DNA of 64,000 nucleotides from Planktothrix rubescens CCAP 1459/22 (GCA_904830895.1 LR882958.1:3550001-3614000); one strand, 5' to 3'; positions 36,352 to 46,727 are shown, counted from the stretch's first letter. Numbers and translations are program-made. Notes: generated by a model not told the origin, from the sequence alone.

Positions 36352-38613
36352 TTATCCTTTAGAAATAGAGATCGAGGATTTTCCAATAAAAACATCATTT
36401 CCAAAAGATGTAGATTGTGTTTCTTCCTGGGATACTAACAAATCAAACCAGAATGTTGTTCCGATGCCCAACTCACTCATTAAATGAACTTGACTTCGAT
36501 GTTTTTCAATAATATTTTTCACAATAGACAACCCTAAACCCGTTCCTTCTAGGGTATGAACGCGATTTTCTACACGGAAGAAACGAGTAAAAATAGCCTC
36601 TTGGTCTTCTAGTGAAATTCCGGTTCCCGTATCAGAAACTTCAGTTCTAATATAACGATTTTTAGGTCGATTTCCAGCTAAATGTAAATCTACAGGGCGA
36701 GGGGGAGGAGGGGAAATAATCCAGCCTCCTTTTTCAATTTCCTCTACTTCTTGATTTTTCTTGAGATTATCTTCTTCTAATAGATAAACTCTGATAATTA
36801 CCCGGCCCCCCAAAGATGTAAATTTCAGCGCATTTCCGACTAAATTGGTTAAAACTTGCAACAATAAATCATAATTTCCGACAACTAAAGGTAAATCTGG
36901 TTCTATTTCTCGACTAAGTTCAATTCCTTTATCCTTAGCATTCAATTGATAGGTTCTCAAAGTCTGTTCTACCACTTGCGCCATATCAACGGGTTCAAAA
37001 TTGTAGATACGACAGGATTCTAAGCGAGACAAATCTAACACATCATTAACTAAACGAGTTAAACGGTCTGTTTCATGGTTGGCGGTGGCTAAAAATTCCT
37101 GTCGTTCTTCTTCGGTTAAATCTTCTCCATAATCATGGAGGGTTTCAATAAAGGATTTAATATTAAATAACGGCGTTCTTAATTCATGGGAAATATTACT
37201 AATAAACTGACTCTTAGCATCATTTAACTCTACCTCACGAGTAATATCCTGAATGGTCATTGCAATCCCTTTTAAACTTTCCCGATAATTGTCTTCCCCA
37301 GGAGAATTTGACATCGGATTATAGTCATATAAAGTACATTCCTGAACGTTGGGACGTTCTGATAATTCACAAGTATTTTCCGCGTCGTGAATACAGCTAT
37401 GACACAGGGGTTCAGCCCCAGGAGATTTATGTAATAAAACCGTGGTTAATAAAATTCGTAATGTCCGATTTGTGGGTTCTCCCAAGGAACAACGAAACTC
37501 TCCGCCATCTAAAGTTCCACTGGCAATTTTTTGTAAAGGTTCTGATAATTCTTCTGTAACCAAATTGGGTAAAAAGTTGAGAACATTATTACCAATAACC
37601 GTTGTACCTTCCCAGCTAAATAAACGTTTTGCGGTGGGATTAACTAAAATTAAATTCAGTTCAGCATCAATTAAAACGGCTCCATCGGCAATAGTTGAAA
37701 CCAAGGTTTCTAACTTGGCTTTTTCTGCGGTTAGTTCTTCAATATTTTGTTCTTCAAAACTTTCTAGGCGTTCTGCCATTTCATTGAAACTGGAAATTAA
37801 TTCCCCTAATTCTCCTCCAAAGGGTAAATCAACCCGTTGATTAAAATTTCCTACGGCAATATTTTTAACTCCTTGAACTAATTCTTTAATCGGTTGAGTA
37901 ATAGTTAAAGCATTAAATACCGCCCCTAAAATTACCATCACCCATATTGAAACAAATACCGCTAAAGTTACATCCCTGGTTAAATTTGATGATACAACAA
38001 CGGTAGGATTAGGATTAATTCCAATGGCTAAAATCCCTAAATAATTTCCATTGTGCATCATGGGAACAAAAACATCCGTCACCTCTCCAGCTGGAGTTAA
38101 ATGTTGTCTTACCATCGGCAAATCCGCAAAATTTCCTGACTGCACACTGGCTAAAAAATTATCAGGTAACTGCATCCGCCGCCGTAGGGTTAAGGAATTT
38201 TGTACTGCCGAATCGGAAAAGGGTAAACCTAGATAAATTTCCCCCTCTTGATCCGCATATAACATATAACGGACACTAGATGTACTGGTGTAGAATTGAC
38301 GGGAAAACCGTGCGACTTCATCCCTTTTTTCTTCAGCAATTAGGGGGGCGACATTGGCGGCTAATAGTAATCCTAAATCTCGACCGTAACGGGTATCGTT
38401 GATGCGAGCATCTTCTTGAATCGTGTTGACGGCCCAAAATGTTAAACTACTCATCAATAGAGAAACTACCAGGGTCGCCCCCGCCATTAACCGAGTTTGC
38501 AGGGTAAACTCTGACCACCATCTACCAATAATCTCAGCTATTTTTTTGAGGAGTCTCAGCATTTGTTGAGGATTAGGGGGTTGACGGTTGGGTAATTCTG
38601 TGTTCATCGGCAA
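36352..38613 (-). CDS. nblS: Sensor histidine kinase NblS (Hik33/DspA)
   Basis: 753 residues. Order: TM1 (~41-62), an extracytoplasmic sensor domain (~65-210), TM2 (~218-238), HAMP (ITQPIKELVQGVKNIAVGNF), PAS (~300-460), HisKA with phospho-acceptor His in FISNISHELRTPLFNIKSFI, and HATPase with N-box LTNLVGNALKFTS, DTGTGIS and GTGLGLSIV. The HisKA block is the highly conserved NblS form. NblS is a near-essential cyanobacterial sensor controlling high-light, nutrient-stress and phycobilisome-degradation genes via RpaB/NblR-type regulators. Oddity: five cysteines lie within the PAS region (LCHSCIHDAENTCELS ... ECTLYD). It is convergent with tsaD. Confidence 0.93.
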   Translation of the reverse strand: MPMNTELPNRQPPNPQQMLRLLKKIAEIIGRWWSEFTLQTRLMAGATLVVSLLMSSLTFWAVNTIQEDARINDTRYGRDLGLLLAANVAPLIAEEKRDEVARFSRQFYTSTSSVRYMLYADQEGEIYLGLPFSDSAVQNSLTLRRRMQLPDNFLASVQSGNFADLPMVRQHLTPAGEVTDVFVPMMHNGNYLGILAIGINPNPTVVVSSNLTRDVTLAVFVSIWVMVILGAVFNALTITQPIKELVQGVKNIAVGNFNQRVDLPFGGELGELISSFNEMAERLESFEEQNIEELTAEKAKLETLVSTIADGAVLIDAELNLILVNPTAKRLFSWEGTTVIGNNVLNFLPNLVTEELSEPLQKIASGTLDGGEFRCSLGEPTNRTLRILLTTVLLHKSPGAEPLCHSCIHDAENTCELSERPNVQECTLYDYNPMSNSPGEDNYRESLKGIAMTIQDITREVELNDAKSQFISNISHELRTPLFNIKSFIETLHDYGEDLTEEERQEFLATANHETDRLTRLVNDVLDLSRLESCRIYNFEPVDMAQVVEQTLRTYQLNAKDKGIELSREIEPDLPLVVGNYDLLLQVLTNLVGNALKFTSLGGRVIIRVYLLEEDNLKKNQEVEEIEKGGWIISPPPPRPVDLHLAGNRPKNRYIRTEVSDTGTGISLEDQEAIFTRFFRVENRVHTLEGTGLGLSIVKNIIEKHRSQVHLMSELGIGTTFWFDLLVSQEETQSTSFGNDVFIGKSSISISKG

Positions 38614-38855
38614 TACGGTAATGGTTTGATAATTCCTCCATGTACTATATTGGCCTGTAGAGACCCAGAGTTGTGTCTAACAAAAGCGTTAAGTTTTGTT
38701 AACACATACTATACATGGTAACAGGAGATGGGAAAAGCGGGGGAGCAGCAGTACAAGCGTCCTCCCTCGGTGACAATAACAGAACTTATGCAGGCGTAGT
38801 AGCGTCGCCCTGTTTGGGAAATTGCGTTTTGAAGTTTGATAGGAGTCACTTATTT

Positions 38856-38984
38856 TTAAAGATTAAATTGGCAATTAATTAGATTCATTTCGGCAGTGGA
38901 GTCAGCTTTAACAGGTAAGGAAAGCGAAATTAAGGTGGTTAAGAGGGAAAGGGAAAGAAGAAGGCGAGATTTAATAATTGCCAT
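38856..38984 (-). CDS. Possible secreted 42-residue peptide
   Basis: MAIIKSRLLLSLSLLTTLIS continues as LSLPVKADSTAEMNLINCQF and ends NL. It has the full form of a signal peptide (two basic residues, a Leu-rich core, VKA-DS cleavage site) followed by a mature tail of only ~15 residues with one Cys. No clear ribosome-binding site precedes the ATG. It may be a real secreted microprotein or the surviving 5' end of a deleted exported-protein gene. Confidence 0.35.
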   Translation of the reverse strand: MAIIKSRLLLSLSLLTTLISLSLPVKADSTAEMNLINCQFNL

Positions 38985-39091
38985 GGTTTGAGAGTTAATA
39001 ATATTGGCATAAATGATATACTGATATAGCATAATTTACCAAAAAAATCTTAATCTTTTGGTTAACGGCAATATCCCTACAATCTCTAAAA

Positions 39092-39119
39092 AACTGATAA
39101 CTGATAACTGATAACTGAT
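39092..39119. repeat. Four AACTGAT heptamers abutting the proB start
   Basis: Four exact tandem copies of AACTGAT end one base before the proB ATG and occupy the position of the ribosome-binding site. No Shine-Dalgarno sequence is present in or near the array. Confidence 0.9.
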
Positions 39120-39120
39120 T

Positions 39121-40251
39121 ATGTCTCAAACTATTGTTGTTAAAATTGGTACATCGAGTTTAACCCAGTCGGCGACGGGACATTTAGCCCTATCGACTTT
39201 AGCCACATTAGTAGAAACTTTAACCCGACTACAAAAGCAGGGTTATCGAGTGGTTTTAGTGTCTTCGGGTGCGGTAGGAGTGGGATGCGATCGCTTAGGA
39301 TTAACCGAACGTCCCCGCACCATTGCTTTAAAACAGGCCGTAGCCGCCGTCGGTCAAGGTCGTTTGATGCGGGTTTATGATGATTTATTTAGTACCTTAA
39401 AACAACCCATTGCTCAAGTTTTACTCACCAGGGGAGACTTAGTACAACGCAATGGTTATGTGAATGTTTATAATACGTTTCAACAACTTTTAAAATTAGG
39501 AGTAATTCCGATTGTTAATGAAAATGATACTGTTTCTGTCGATGAACTAAAATTCGGGGATAATGATACGCTTTCGGCTTTAGTTGCTAGTTTAGTGGAA
39601 GCGGATTGGTTATTTTTATTAACCGATGTAGATCGATTATATTCGGCCGATCCCCGTGAGAATCCCGATGCTCAACCGATTAGTTTAGTGACTAATATGG
39701 AACAATTAGAACAATTCCAAGTTAAAACGGGAGATTCTCGCAGTGGTTGGGGAACCGGAGGGATGATTACTAAAATTGAAGCCGCCAGAATTGCCACGGG
39801 GTCAGGGGTGAGAACAGTGATAACAGAGGGGAAATTCCCCCAAAATTTAGAAAAAATTCTGCAAGGGACGGAACTCATTGGCACGCAATTTGAACCCCAG
39901 AATAGACCCGTTAATGCTCGAAAACATTGGATTGCAAATGTATTAGTTCCTACGGGAAAAATATATTTAGATGCCGGGGCAATTCGAGCAATTTCTCACG
40001 GAGGAAAATCTCTATTGGCGGCGGGAATTACTCAAGTTGAAGGTGAATTTAATCTTCAGGATTCTGTCCAAATTTGTAATTTAGATGGACAGGAAATTGC
40101 TAGGGGATTAGTGAATTATAGTCAGGGAGAATTGCAAAAAATAAAAGGTTTACATTCGGATAAAATCCCTGAAATTTTGGGTTATGACGGAGCAGATACG
40201 GTAATTCATCGTGATAATTTAGTCGTATCATCTCCATTATCTATAACTTAA
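39121..40251 (+). CDS. proB: Glutamate 5-kinase
   Basis: 376 residues. It phosphorylates glutamate with ATP, the first step of proline synthesis. The amino-acid kinase domain shows [12 protein letters not shown] (ATP lysine), [17 protein letters not shown], the substrate loop [11 protein letters not shown] and the [12 protein letters not shown] motif. The C-terminal ~90 residues ([29 protein letters not shown]) form the PUA domain of full-length ProB. The ATG lies one base after the heptamer array, so initiation does not use a Shine-Dalgarno. Confidence 0.96.
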   Translation: MSQTIVVKIGTSSLTQSATGHLALSTLATLVETLTRLQKQGYRVVLVSSGAVGVGCDRLGLTERPRTIALKQAVAAVGQGRLMRVYDDLFSTLKQPIAQVLLTRGDLVQRNGYVNVYNTFQQLLKLGVIPIVNENDTVSVDELKFGDNDTLSALVASLVEADWLFLLTDVDRLYSADPRENPDAQPISLVTNMEQLEQFQVKTGDSRSGWGTGGMITKIEAARIATGSGVRTVITEGKFPQNLEKILQGTELIGTQFEPQNRPVNARKHWIANVLVPTGKIYLDAGAIRAISHGGKSLLAAGITQVEGEFNLQDSVQICNLDGQEIARGLVNYSQGELQKIKGLHSDKIPEILGYDGADTVIHRDNLVVSSPLSIT

Positions 40252-40443
40252 AACCCTGAGTTCAAATTCTCAGGAGGATTACCCGATCCCCGTTCCGATA
40301 GTTGAAGTGATTCATAATAAACTTCAAGACAGCTATCCCCTAAAATCTAATGAACTTACAGATAGCTCACCGGATTTCCAGATTTAGGATAAAATAGTAA
40401 AACCCTTAGCAATTGAAGATTTTTTGACCCCTTAAAACCTTAA

Positions 40444-41568
40444 ATGACCCTAGCAGAATCTTGGACAAATCAGTGGCGTTTCCAACTGGAAAACGATTAC
40501 CCTAACTCCAGTCAAGACAAACGAGAAAGTATCATTAATTGGTTACTGGGAGAGCATTTTACCAGCTTAGATTCCCTCCCTACTAACCAACAGGAACGAA
40601 TCAAATTAGGGTTAAACTTTCGCTATCAAATTCTACAACAGCGCTATTTAGATACGCCTCCTGAAAAAGCCTATCGAAATTTAATGCAGCGATTAGGGAG
40701 TTTAATGATCCTACGCCAAAAGGTTCGTCTTTGGGTGTCAACCAGTCGCGATCGCCAGCGTCAAGTGGTGGATGTTTTACAAGAAGTAGTACAGGAAATG
40801 TTGAATAGCGATCGCTATTTACAACAACAAATTCAATGGATTTCTCAATGTACAAACGATCGCCAATTAAGTAATGCTTTACTATTCACAACATTAGAAG
40901 AATATTGTCTCCGTCCAATTCGGAATCAACCCCTATTAGTTTATAGATTTGTTAATTATTTACGTCGTTCTCAACGGGGCGGATTAACCCAAGTTCCCGC
41001 CGGAGAATGGATTAAACAATTATCCGATGAAATTCTATCCGATGAGACAGATGACACTATTAGTTTATTAGATAATCAAGCCATTTCTCAATACGAAGAC
41101 GACCAATATTTTCAAACCCAACAAAACCAAAGGTTAAAAGTACAAGCAGAATTTGAAGACTATTTAATTAAAAATGTAGATTCAAAGGCGGCGGAATGGT
41201 TGCGACTGTATTTACAAGGATTATCCCAAGAAGCGATCGCTCAAAAGTTAAATTTACCGATTAAACAAATCTATCGACTCCGAGAAAAAGTTAGTTATCA
41301 TGCAATTAAAAACTTTACCTTAAAACAGAATCCAGAATTAGTTACCAGTTGGTTAGGAACCTCTTTATCCGAACATCGTTTAGGATTAAATTCCGAACAA
41401 TGGGAACAATTTTGGCAAAGTTTAAACGATAACCAACGTCAAATCATTGAACGATTAAAAGCCCGAGAAACTTTAGAAACTATTGCTGAAACCCTAAACT
41501 TAAAACTCACCCAAATTCAACAGGAATGGACTACAATCTATTTAATGGCTCAAGATATTAGAAATTAA
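40444..41568 (+). CDS. HTH protein, possibly HetZ-related
   Basis: 374 residues, soluble, Gln-rich and helical. A helix-turn-helix resembling sigma-70 region 4 is clear at ~255-290 (LRLYLQGLSQEAIAQKLNLP IKQIYRLREK). A second HTH-like block lies near the C-terminus (RQIIERLKARETLETIAETL NLKLTQIQ). Cyanobacterial 'HetZ-related' proteins have this type of layout, and I recall similar sequences, but the assignment is from memory only. It probably binds DNA as a regulator. The 192-bp upstream region contains no array. Confidence 0.6.
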   Translation: MTLAESWTNQWRFQLENDYPNSSQDKRESIINWLLGEHFTSLDSLPTNQQERIKLGLNFRYQILQQRYLDTPPEKAYRNLMQRLGSLMILRQKVRLWVSTSRDRQRQVVDVLQEVVQEMLNSDRYLQQQIQWISQCTNDRQLSNALLFTTLEEYCLRPIRNQPLLVYRFVNYLRRSQRGGLTQVPAGEWIKQLSDEILSDETDDTISLLDNQAISQYEDDQYFQTQQNQRLKVQAEFEDYLIKNVDSKAAEWLRLYLQGLSQEAIAQKLNLPIKQIYRLREKVSYHAIKNFTLKQNPELVTSWLGTSLSEHRLGLNSEQWEQFWQSLNDNQRQIIERLKARETLETIAETLNLKLTQIQQEWTTIYLMAQDIRN

Positions 41569-41886
41569 TTACGAATTACGAATTACGAATTGGGAAATAT
41601 CTTCGTAAACAGCAGTCAGAGAACAAGAGAAATTAACACTGGTTAACTCTAGTTCTTGATTTCCTCGATAACTATAAAGCTCCCATCTTCCCTCTGTATT
41701 CCGTCGAAAACAATCAACACGCTGGCGGTTTTGACTAATTAATACATATTCTTGTAAGGTTTCTAATTCTTGATAATCGTTAATCCTAGATGTTGTAGGT
41801 TCATGGTACTGATTATATACTTTTGTTGTAGTCCCAATAACACAAATTGCGTTAAAATAAGATTGAACAATACAGCAACCTCCCAA
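41569..41886 (-). pseudogene. C-terminal remnant of a Uma2-family (DUF820) protein
   Basis: The minus-strand frame contains YQELETLQEYVLISQNRQRV, FRRNTEGRWELYSY, LELTSVNFSCSLTAVYEDIS, which is the C-terminal third of the abundant cyanobacterial Uma2 family (putative PD-(D/E)XK nucleases). The upstream two-thirds with the catalytic acidic residues are missing; the first ~30 residues do not fit the family. The stop is created by the TACGAAT repeat. Confidence 0.7.
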
Positions 41887-41915
41887 AAATTCCCTATTTC
41901 CAGTTTTGAAAACCT

Positions 41916-44900
41916 ATGATTCCCCAAAAACTGACCCTAAAAAATTTCCTGAGTTATCGAGAAGCGACCCTAGATTTTAGTGGATTACATACCGCTTGTA
42001 TTTGCGGTTCCAACGGGTCAGGAAAGTCATCTTTATTAGAAGCAATGGCTTGGGCAATTTGGGGGGAAAGTCGGGCAGAATCGAAGGATGATATTATCTA
42101 TATGGGAGAATTAGAAACCCAGGTCGATTTTATATTTATTAGTCAGGGAAACTTATATCGGGTGATTCGTAACCGCCGCCGTGGTCAATCGGGAACCTTA
42201 GAATTTCAAGTAGCAACCACCGTTTTACAAGAAATTGAAGATTTAGATCAAATTAAGTTTCGCACCCTTACAGAAAAGGGAATAGCCCCCACTCAACAGA
42301 AAATTATAGACTACTTAAAACTAGATTATGATACCTTTACTAATTCCGCCTATTTGCGTCAGGGAAAAGCCGATGAATTTATGATCAAACGTCCCGCCGA
42401 ACGTAAAGAAATTCTGGCTAATTTATTAAAATTAGATCAATATGATGGCTTATCAGATAAAGCCAAAGACTTAGCCAAAAGTTATAAATCCCAAGCGGAA
42501 ATTTTAGAACAAACCTTAACCAGTAATCAAGTCCAAATCGACCAAAAAGGTCAACTGGAACAGGATATTATTCAACTACAAAATACCATTGATCAGCTTC
42601 AGGAAAAACAAGCCCAAGATCGAGATCAATATCAACAACTACAAGCCCAACAACATCATCGTCAATCTTGGGAAAAGTTATTAACAGGACAACAACAACA
42701 GCATCAAACCTTTGCTCAAGATTATCGCAGATTACAACAGGAATTAGTTACTACTCAACAGCAAAGTCAAGAATTAGAAGCAGTATTAAAACAAGAAACG
42801 GAAATTCAAACCGGATATACCCATTTTCAAACCCTACAAACCACAGAAGAAACCCTATCGGCTCAATTCAAAATATATCAAGATTCCCAACAACAACGCC
42901 AACAATTACAGGAACAACAACGCCAACATCTAAACACCTTACAACAGCAAATTCAGGGACTACAAGCCCGTTTGGAAGCCCTAACCCAACAGGAACAAGA
43001 TTACTCACAAATTTTAAGCCAAAAAACTGATATTGAAGCGGGATTAGAACAGTTAAAAACCGCTCGCAATCGTTTAACTCACTTTGATCAATTGCAATTA
43101 GAAGTTACCCCAATTTTACAACAGCGTCAACGCTTACAAACGGAATTAGATCGGGCTCAATCTCGTCAACAAGCCCGCTTAGAAGAATTAAAAACCTCCG
43201 TCGGAAAATTGCAACGAACTCTCAACCAGCATCGCCCCCAATTAGAACAACAATCCCAAAGCATTGCGAGTCAAATTATTGAACTGGATAAGAAAAAAGT
43301 TTATCAATTAAGGGTGAGGGAAAAAGGACAAGAACGTCATGGTTTTATTGACCGCTTGAATACGGTAAAACGGGATTATGAGGAAAAATTAGGGGAACTG
43401 GATCAGAAAATTCAACTGTTATCAAAATCGGAATCTGAAGCACCTGAAACCGAAGAATTACCGTTATTGCAATCGCAGTTTCCCCCCTGTCCATTATGCG
43501 ATCGCCCCCTAGACGAACATCACTGGAATTTAGTTATTTCTAAACAGCAAAACCAACAACAGGAATTCAGAAATGAAATTTGGGTGATCCATGAACAGTT
43601 AGTAGTTGCGGATCGAGAACTTAAAATATTACAGGAAGAATATCGACAAATCCAAGAGGATTTATTACCCTATGAAGAATTGCGAGAACAACGGGGAAAA
43701 ATTCAAGCTCAGTTAGAATCCTTAGATCAAGATGAACAACAATTACAACAATTAATTTTAGAAGAAAAAGCCGTTCAAACTATTTTAGAGACGGGTGACT
43801 ATGCAACGGATTTATATGCAGAATTACGAGATTTAGAGCAGAAATTAAGCCAACTAAATTATAATGAACAAAGCCATGCGTTAGCTAGGAATGAGGAAAA
43901 ACGGTATCGTTGGGCGGAAATTAAATATAGTCAAATTCGAGATGCTCAAGACAAATTAACCAAAATTAATACTCAAAAACCAGAATTAGAAACCAAAATT
44001 CAATCCTTAACCCAAAGTTTAACTGAAGAAAAAAACAACTCTGAAATTCAACAAAAAATTATAATTTTAGAGCAAAAAATCAACCAAATGGGTTATAATG
44101 TTGAGGAGCATAATCGCATCCGTACAGAATTGCGTCAAGCTCAAATTTGGTTAACTCGAACCGAACAATTAAACCAAGCCAAACAACAATATCCTATTCT
44201 GCAAAAACGCCTTCAAGAGTTAGAAACCATTACCCAAGAACGGGTAAAAAACCTACAAGCAATCCAAGGACAAATTGAACTATTACAAGAACAATTAAAA
44301 GAAACTCCCGACCCGACAGAATCATTAAAACAATTAGAGCAATTAATTCAACAACAACGACTAAAATTAGATCATTATTTAGGACAATTTGGCAGTTTAC
44401 AACAACAACAAACTCAATTAGATAATTTAAACGCTCAACAAATCGAAATTAAAACCCAATTAGATACCACCCGCCGTCAATATCGAGTTTACGATGAATT
44501 AGCAAAAGCCTTTGGTAAAAATGGAATTCAAGCCCTAATGATTGAGAATGTTTTACCCCAATTAGAAGCAGAAACCAATCAAATTTTATCTCGATTATCC
44601 TCAAATCAACTCCATGTTCAATTTGTTACCCAACGTACTAGCGGACGGGGTAGTAAATCCTCAAAAAATGCTCCTAAAATGATTGAAACCTTAGAAATTC
44701 TAATCGCAGATGCGCGGGGAACTCGTTCCTATGAAACCTATTCCGGGGGGGAAGCCTTTAGAATTAATTTTGCTATCCGGTTAGCCCTAGCTAAACTATT
44801 AGCACAACGGGCGGGAACTTCTCTACAAATGTTAATTATTGATGAGGGATTTGGAACCCAAGACGCTGAAGGTTGCGATCGGTTAATTGCGGCTATTAAT

Positions 44901-45026
44901 GCGATCGCTTCTGATTTTGCTTGTATTTTGACTGTCACCCATATTCCTAGTTTAAAAGAAGCTTTTCAAGCTAGAATTGAAGTTCATAAAACTAGCCAAG
45001 GTTCTCAAATTTATCTCTCAATTTAA
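41916..45026 (+). CDS. sbcC: Exonuclease subunit SbcC (Rad50-like)
   Basis: 1036 residues. SMC-like ATPase of the SbcCD nuclease, which opens hairpins and processes DNA ends. Walker A is in CICGSNGSGKSSLLEAMAWA. Two very long Gln/Glu/Leu coiled coils flank the zinc hook CPLCDRP at ~525. The ABC signature ETYSGGEAFRINFAIRLAL and Walker B LQMLIIDEGFGTQD are at the C-terminus. The partner sbcD is not in the window. Coiled-coil codons are dominated by CAA (Gln). Confidence 0.95.
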   Translation: MIPQKLTLKNFLSYREATLDFSGLHTACICGSNGSGKSSLLEAMAWAIWGESRAESKDDIIYMGELETQVDFIFISQGNLYRVIRNRRRGQSGTLEFQVATTVLQEIEDLDQIKFRTLTEKGIAPTQQKIIDYLKLDYDTFTNSAYLRQGKADEFMIKRPAERKEILANLLKLDQYDGLSDKAKDLAKSYKSQAEILEQTLTSNQVQIDQKGQLEQDIIQLQNTIDQLQEKQAQDRDQYQQLQAQQHHRQSWEKLLTGQQQQHQTFAQDYRRLQQELVTTQQQSQELEAVLKQETEIQTGYTHFQTLQTTEETLSAQFKIYQDSQQQRQQLQEQQRQHLNTLQQQIQGLQARLEALTQQEQDYSQILSQKTDIEAGLEQLKTARNRLTHFDQLQLEVTPILQQRQRLQTELDRAQSRQQARLEELKTSVGKLQRTLNQHRPQLEQQSQSIASQIIELDKKKVYQLRVREKGQERHGFIDRLNTVKRDYEEKLGELDQKIQLLSKSESEAPETEELPLLQSQFPPCPLCDRPLDEHHWNLVISKQQNQQQEFRNEIWVIHEQLVVADRELKILQEEYRQIQEDLLPYEELREQRGKIQAQLESLDQDEQQLQQLILEEKAVQTILETGDYATDLYAELRDLEQKLSQLNYNEQSHALARNEEKRYRWAEIKYSQIRDAQDKLTKINTQKPELETKIQSLTQSLTEEKNNSEIQQKIIILEQKINQMGYNVEEHNRIRTELRQAQIWLTRTEQLNQAKQQYPILQKRLQELETITQERVKNLQAIQGQIELLQEQLKETPDPTESLKQLEQLIQQQRLKLDHYLGQFGSLQQQQTQLDNLNAQQIEIKTQLDTTRRQYRVYDELAKAFGKNGIQALMIENVLPQLEAETNQILSRLSSNQLHVQFVTQRTSGRGSKSSKNAPKMIETLEILIADARGTRSYETYSGGEAFRINFAIRLALAKLLAQRAGTSLQMLIIDEGFGTQDAEGCDRLIAAINAIASDFACILTVTHIPSLKEAFQARIEVHKTSQGSQIYLSI

Positions 45027-45082
45027 TTACATAACTAGCAAATCCTGAAAAAAGTGCTCAAAAATTTAAGTCAAGAATATGC

Positions 45083-45106
45083 AATTAATTTTGTTTAGGT
45101 ACTTAA
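45083..45106. repeat. Solo repeat end AATTAATTTTGTTTAGGTACTTAA
   Basis: The first 23 of these bases recur in inverse orientation at 53673-53695, at the left end of a MITE-like element. Here it stands alone, 15 bp before the GTPase ATG. Confidence 0.6.
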
Positions 45107-45121
45107 CAAAACGAGGTTTTT

Positions 45122-46534
45122 ATGACTTTAGATGACGAACTTAATACAACCCTACTGAGTTTCACTGACCTACAAGCGGAATTAAATTTACGTCATGCTC
45201 AAGACGCCCTCCGCGATATTGTAGACCATCTTGACTTAACTCCCACGGAAAGAGAAGGTTTAGAACCTGATATTGGGGGTTTGCAAAGAATGATGGATAA
45301 ATTAGACCGTACCTGTGTACAAATTGCGGTATTTGGAATGGTTGGAAGGGGAAAATCTTCGGTATTAAATGCTTTATTAGGTCAAGAAGTATTTATTTCT
45401 GGCCCAATTCATGGTGTTACCCAAACCACTCAAATTCAGCAGTGGGAAATGACCGATAACCAGATATCTAATATTCCTACGGTTTCCTATAGAATTTGTC
45501 AAATTGAACTGATTGATACCCCAGGAATTGACGAGGTAGATGGGGAAACCCGCGAAAAAATTGCTCGTCAGGTAGCGCAACAAGTTGATTTATTATTATT
45601 TGTTATTGCTGGAGATATTACCCAAGTTGAATATGATGCGCTTTCGCAATTACGAGAAGCGGGAAAACCGATGTTATTAGTATTTAATAAAATTGATCAA
45701 TATCCCGAAGCTGATCGACAGGCAATTTATGAAAAAATTAGAGATGAAAGAGTCAAAGAATTGTTGTCTCCCGATGAAATTGTGATGGCGGCGGCTTCTC
45801 CTTTAATCGCTAAAGCTATTCGTCGTCCCGATGGAACTTTAATCGCCGAAATTACTCGAGGAGAACCTCAAATTGAGGAATTAAAGTTAAAAATTTTAGA
45901 GATTTTGGATCGGGAAGGGAAATCATTAGTCGCCTTAAATACGATGTTATATGCCGGGGATATTAATGAAAAATTAGTCCGGCGAAAAATGGAAATTCGA
46001 GAACAAAGTGCTAATCGAGTAATTTGGAATGGGGTGATGACTAAATCAATTGCGATCGCCTTAAACCCAATGATGATGATTGATTTATTGAGTGGGGCGG
46101 TGATCGATGTGGCGTTAATATTAACCTTATCTAAACTTTATGGAATTTCCATGACTCAACAGGGGGCGGTAGAATTATTACAAAAAATTGCCCTAAGTAT
46201 GGGAGGAATTACTGCTAGTGAATTAGTCGCAAATTTTGGTTTAAGTTCTTTAAAAAGTATATTAGGATTAACGGCCACAGCTACCGGGGGATTATCATTA
46301 ATTCCCTATCTATCTGTTGCTATTCCCCAAGCTGCGATCGCCGGGGTTTCTGGTTATGCGATTGGACAGGTAACAAAAGCCTATTTAGCCAATGGTGCAT
46401 CCTGGGGAGAAGAAGGGCCAAAAGCTGTGGTTCAAAATATTTTAGAAACCTTAGATGAAACTTCAATTATGAACCGAATTAAACAGGAATTATGGAAAAA
46501 AATTAATCTTCAAAAAAAAATTAAGGAAATTTAA
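45122..46534 (+). CDS. Membrane-associated GTPase with DUF697-like C-terminus
   Basis: 470 residues. The Era-like G domain shows G1 VFGMVGRGKSSVLNALLG, G3 LIDTPGIDEVDG and G4 LLVFNKIDQYP. The C-terminal ~200 residues have three or four hydrophobic segments (IALNPMMMIDLLSGAVIDVA, GLTATATGGLSLIPYLSVAI), the DUF697/YcjF type. The family is widespread in cyanobacteria, with a suspected role at the membrane, but has no settled function. A copy of a repeat end (45083-45106) lies just upstream. Confidence 0.85.
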   Translation: MTLDDELNTTLLSFTDLQAELNLRHAQDALRDIVDHLDLTPTEREGLEPDIGGLQRMMDKLDRTCVQIAVFGMVGRGKSSVLNALLGQEVFISGPIHGVTQTTQIQQWEMTDNQISNIPTVSYRICQIELIDTPGIDEVDGETREKIARQVAQQVDLLLFVIAGDITQVEYDALSQLREAGKPMLLVFNKIDQYPEADRQAIYEKIRDERVKELLSPDEIVMAAASPLIAKAIRRPDGTLIAEITRGEPQIEELKLKILEILDREGKSLVALNTMLYAGDINEKLVRRKMEIREQSANRVIWNGVMTKSIAIALNPMMMIDLLSGAVIDVALILTLSKLYGISMTQQGAVELLQKIALSMGGITASELVANFGLSSLKSILGLTATATGGLSLIPYLSVAIPQAAIAGVSGYAIGQVTKAYLANGASWGEEGPKAVVQNILETLDETSIMNRIKQELWKKINLQKKIKEI

Positions 46535-46571
46535 TTCTGTTGGGAATTAAAATTATATATTTTAGCATTCT

Positions 46572-46609
46572 CCCCAGTAGAGACGTTGCCTGTAACGTTT
46601 CTACTGGGG
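46572..46609. terminator. 16-bp-stem hairpin after the GTPase gene
   Basis: CCCCAGTAGAGACGTT pairs with AACGTTTCTACTGGGG (one mismatch) around a 6-nt loop. It could terminate the GTPase transcript; the arms resemble dispersed GTAGAGACG-type cyanobacterial repeats, compare 63164. Confidence 0.6.
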
Positions 46610-46727
46610 GGTTAGGGATTGTCCCTGATCGCTTACAATAATTAAAGGATTACGCAGATTAACACAGATTAAAATCCGTGAAATCCGTGAAATCCTCTTA
46701 AATCCGTGATCCCTATTCCCTTCTAAT

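Larger units (their letters stand above)
38614..39120. other. Gene-poor region nblS / proB
   Basis: 507 bp with upstream sequences of the divergent nblS and proB. It contains one possible small secreted ORF (38856-38984, minus) and a heptamer array abutting proB. No RNA gene was seen. Confidence 0.5.
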
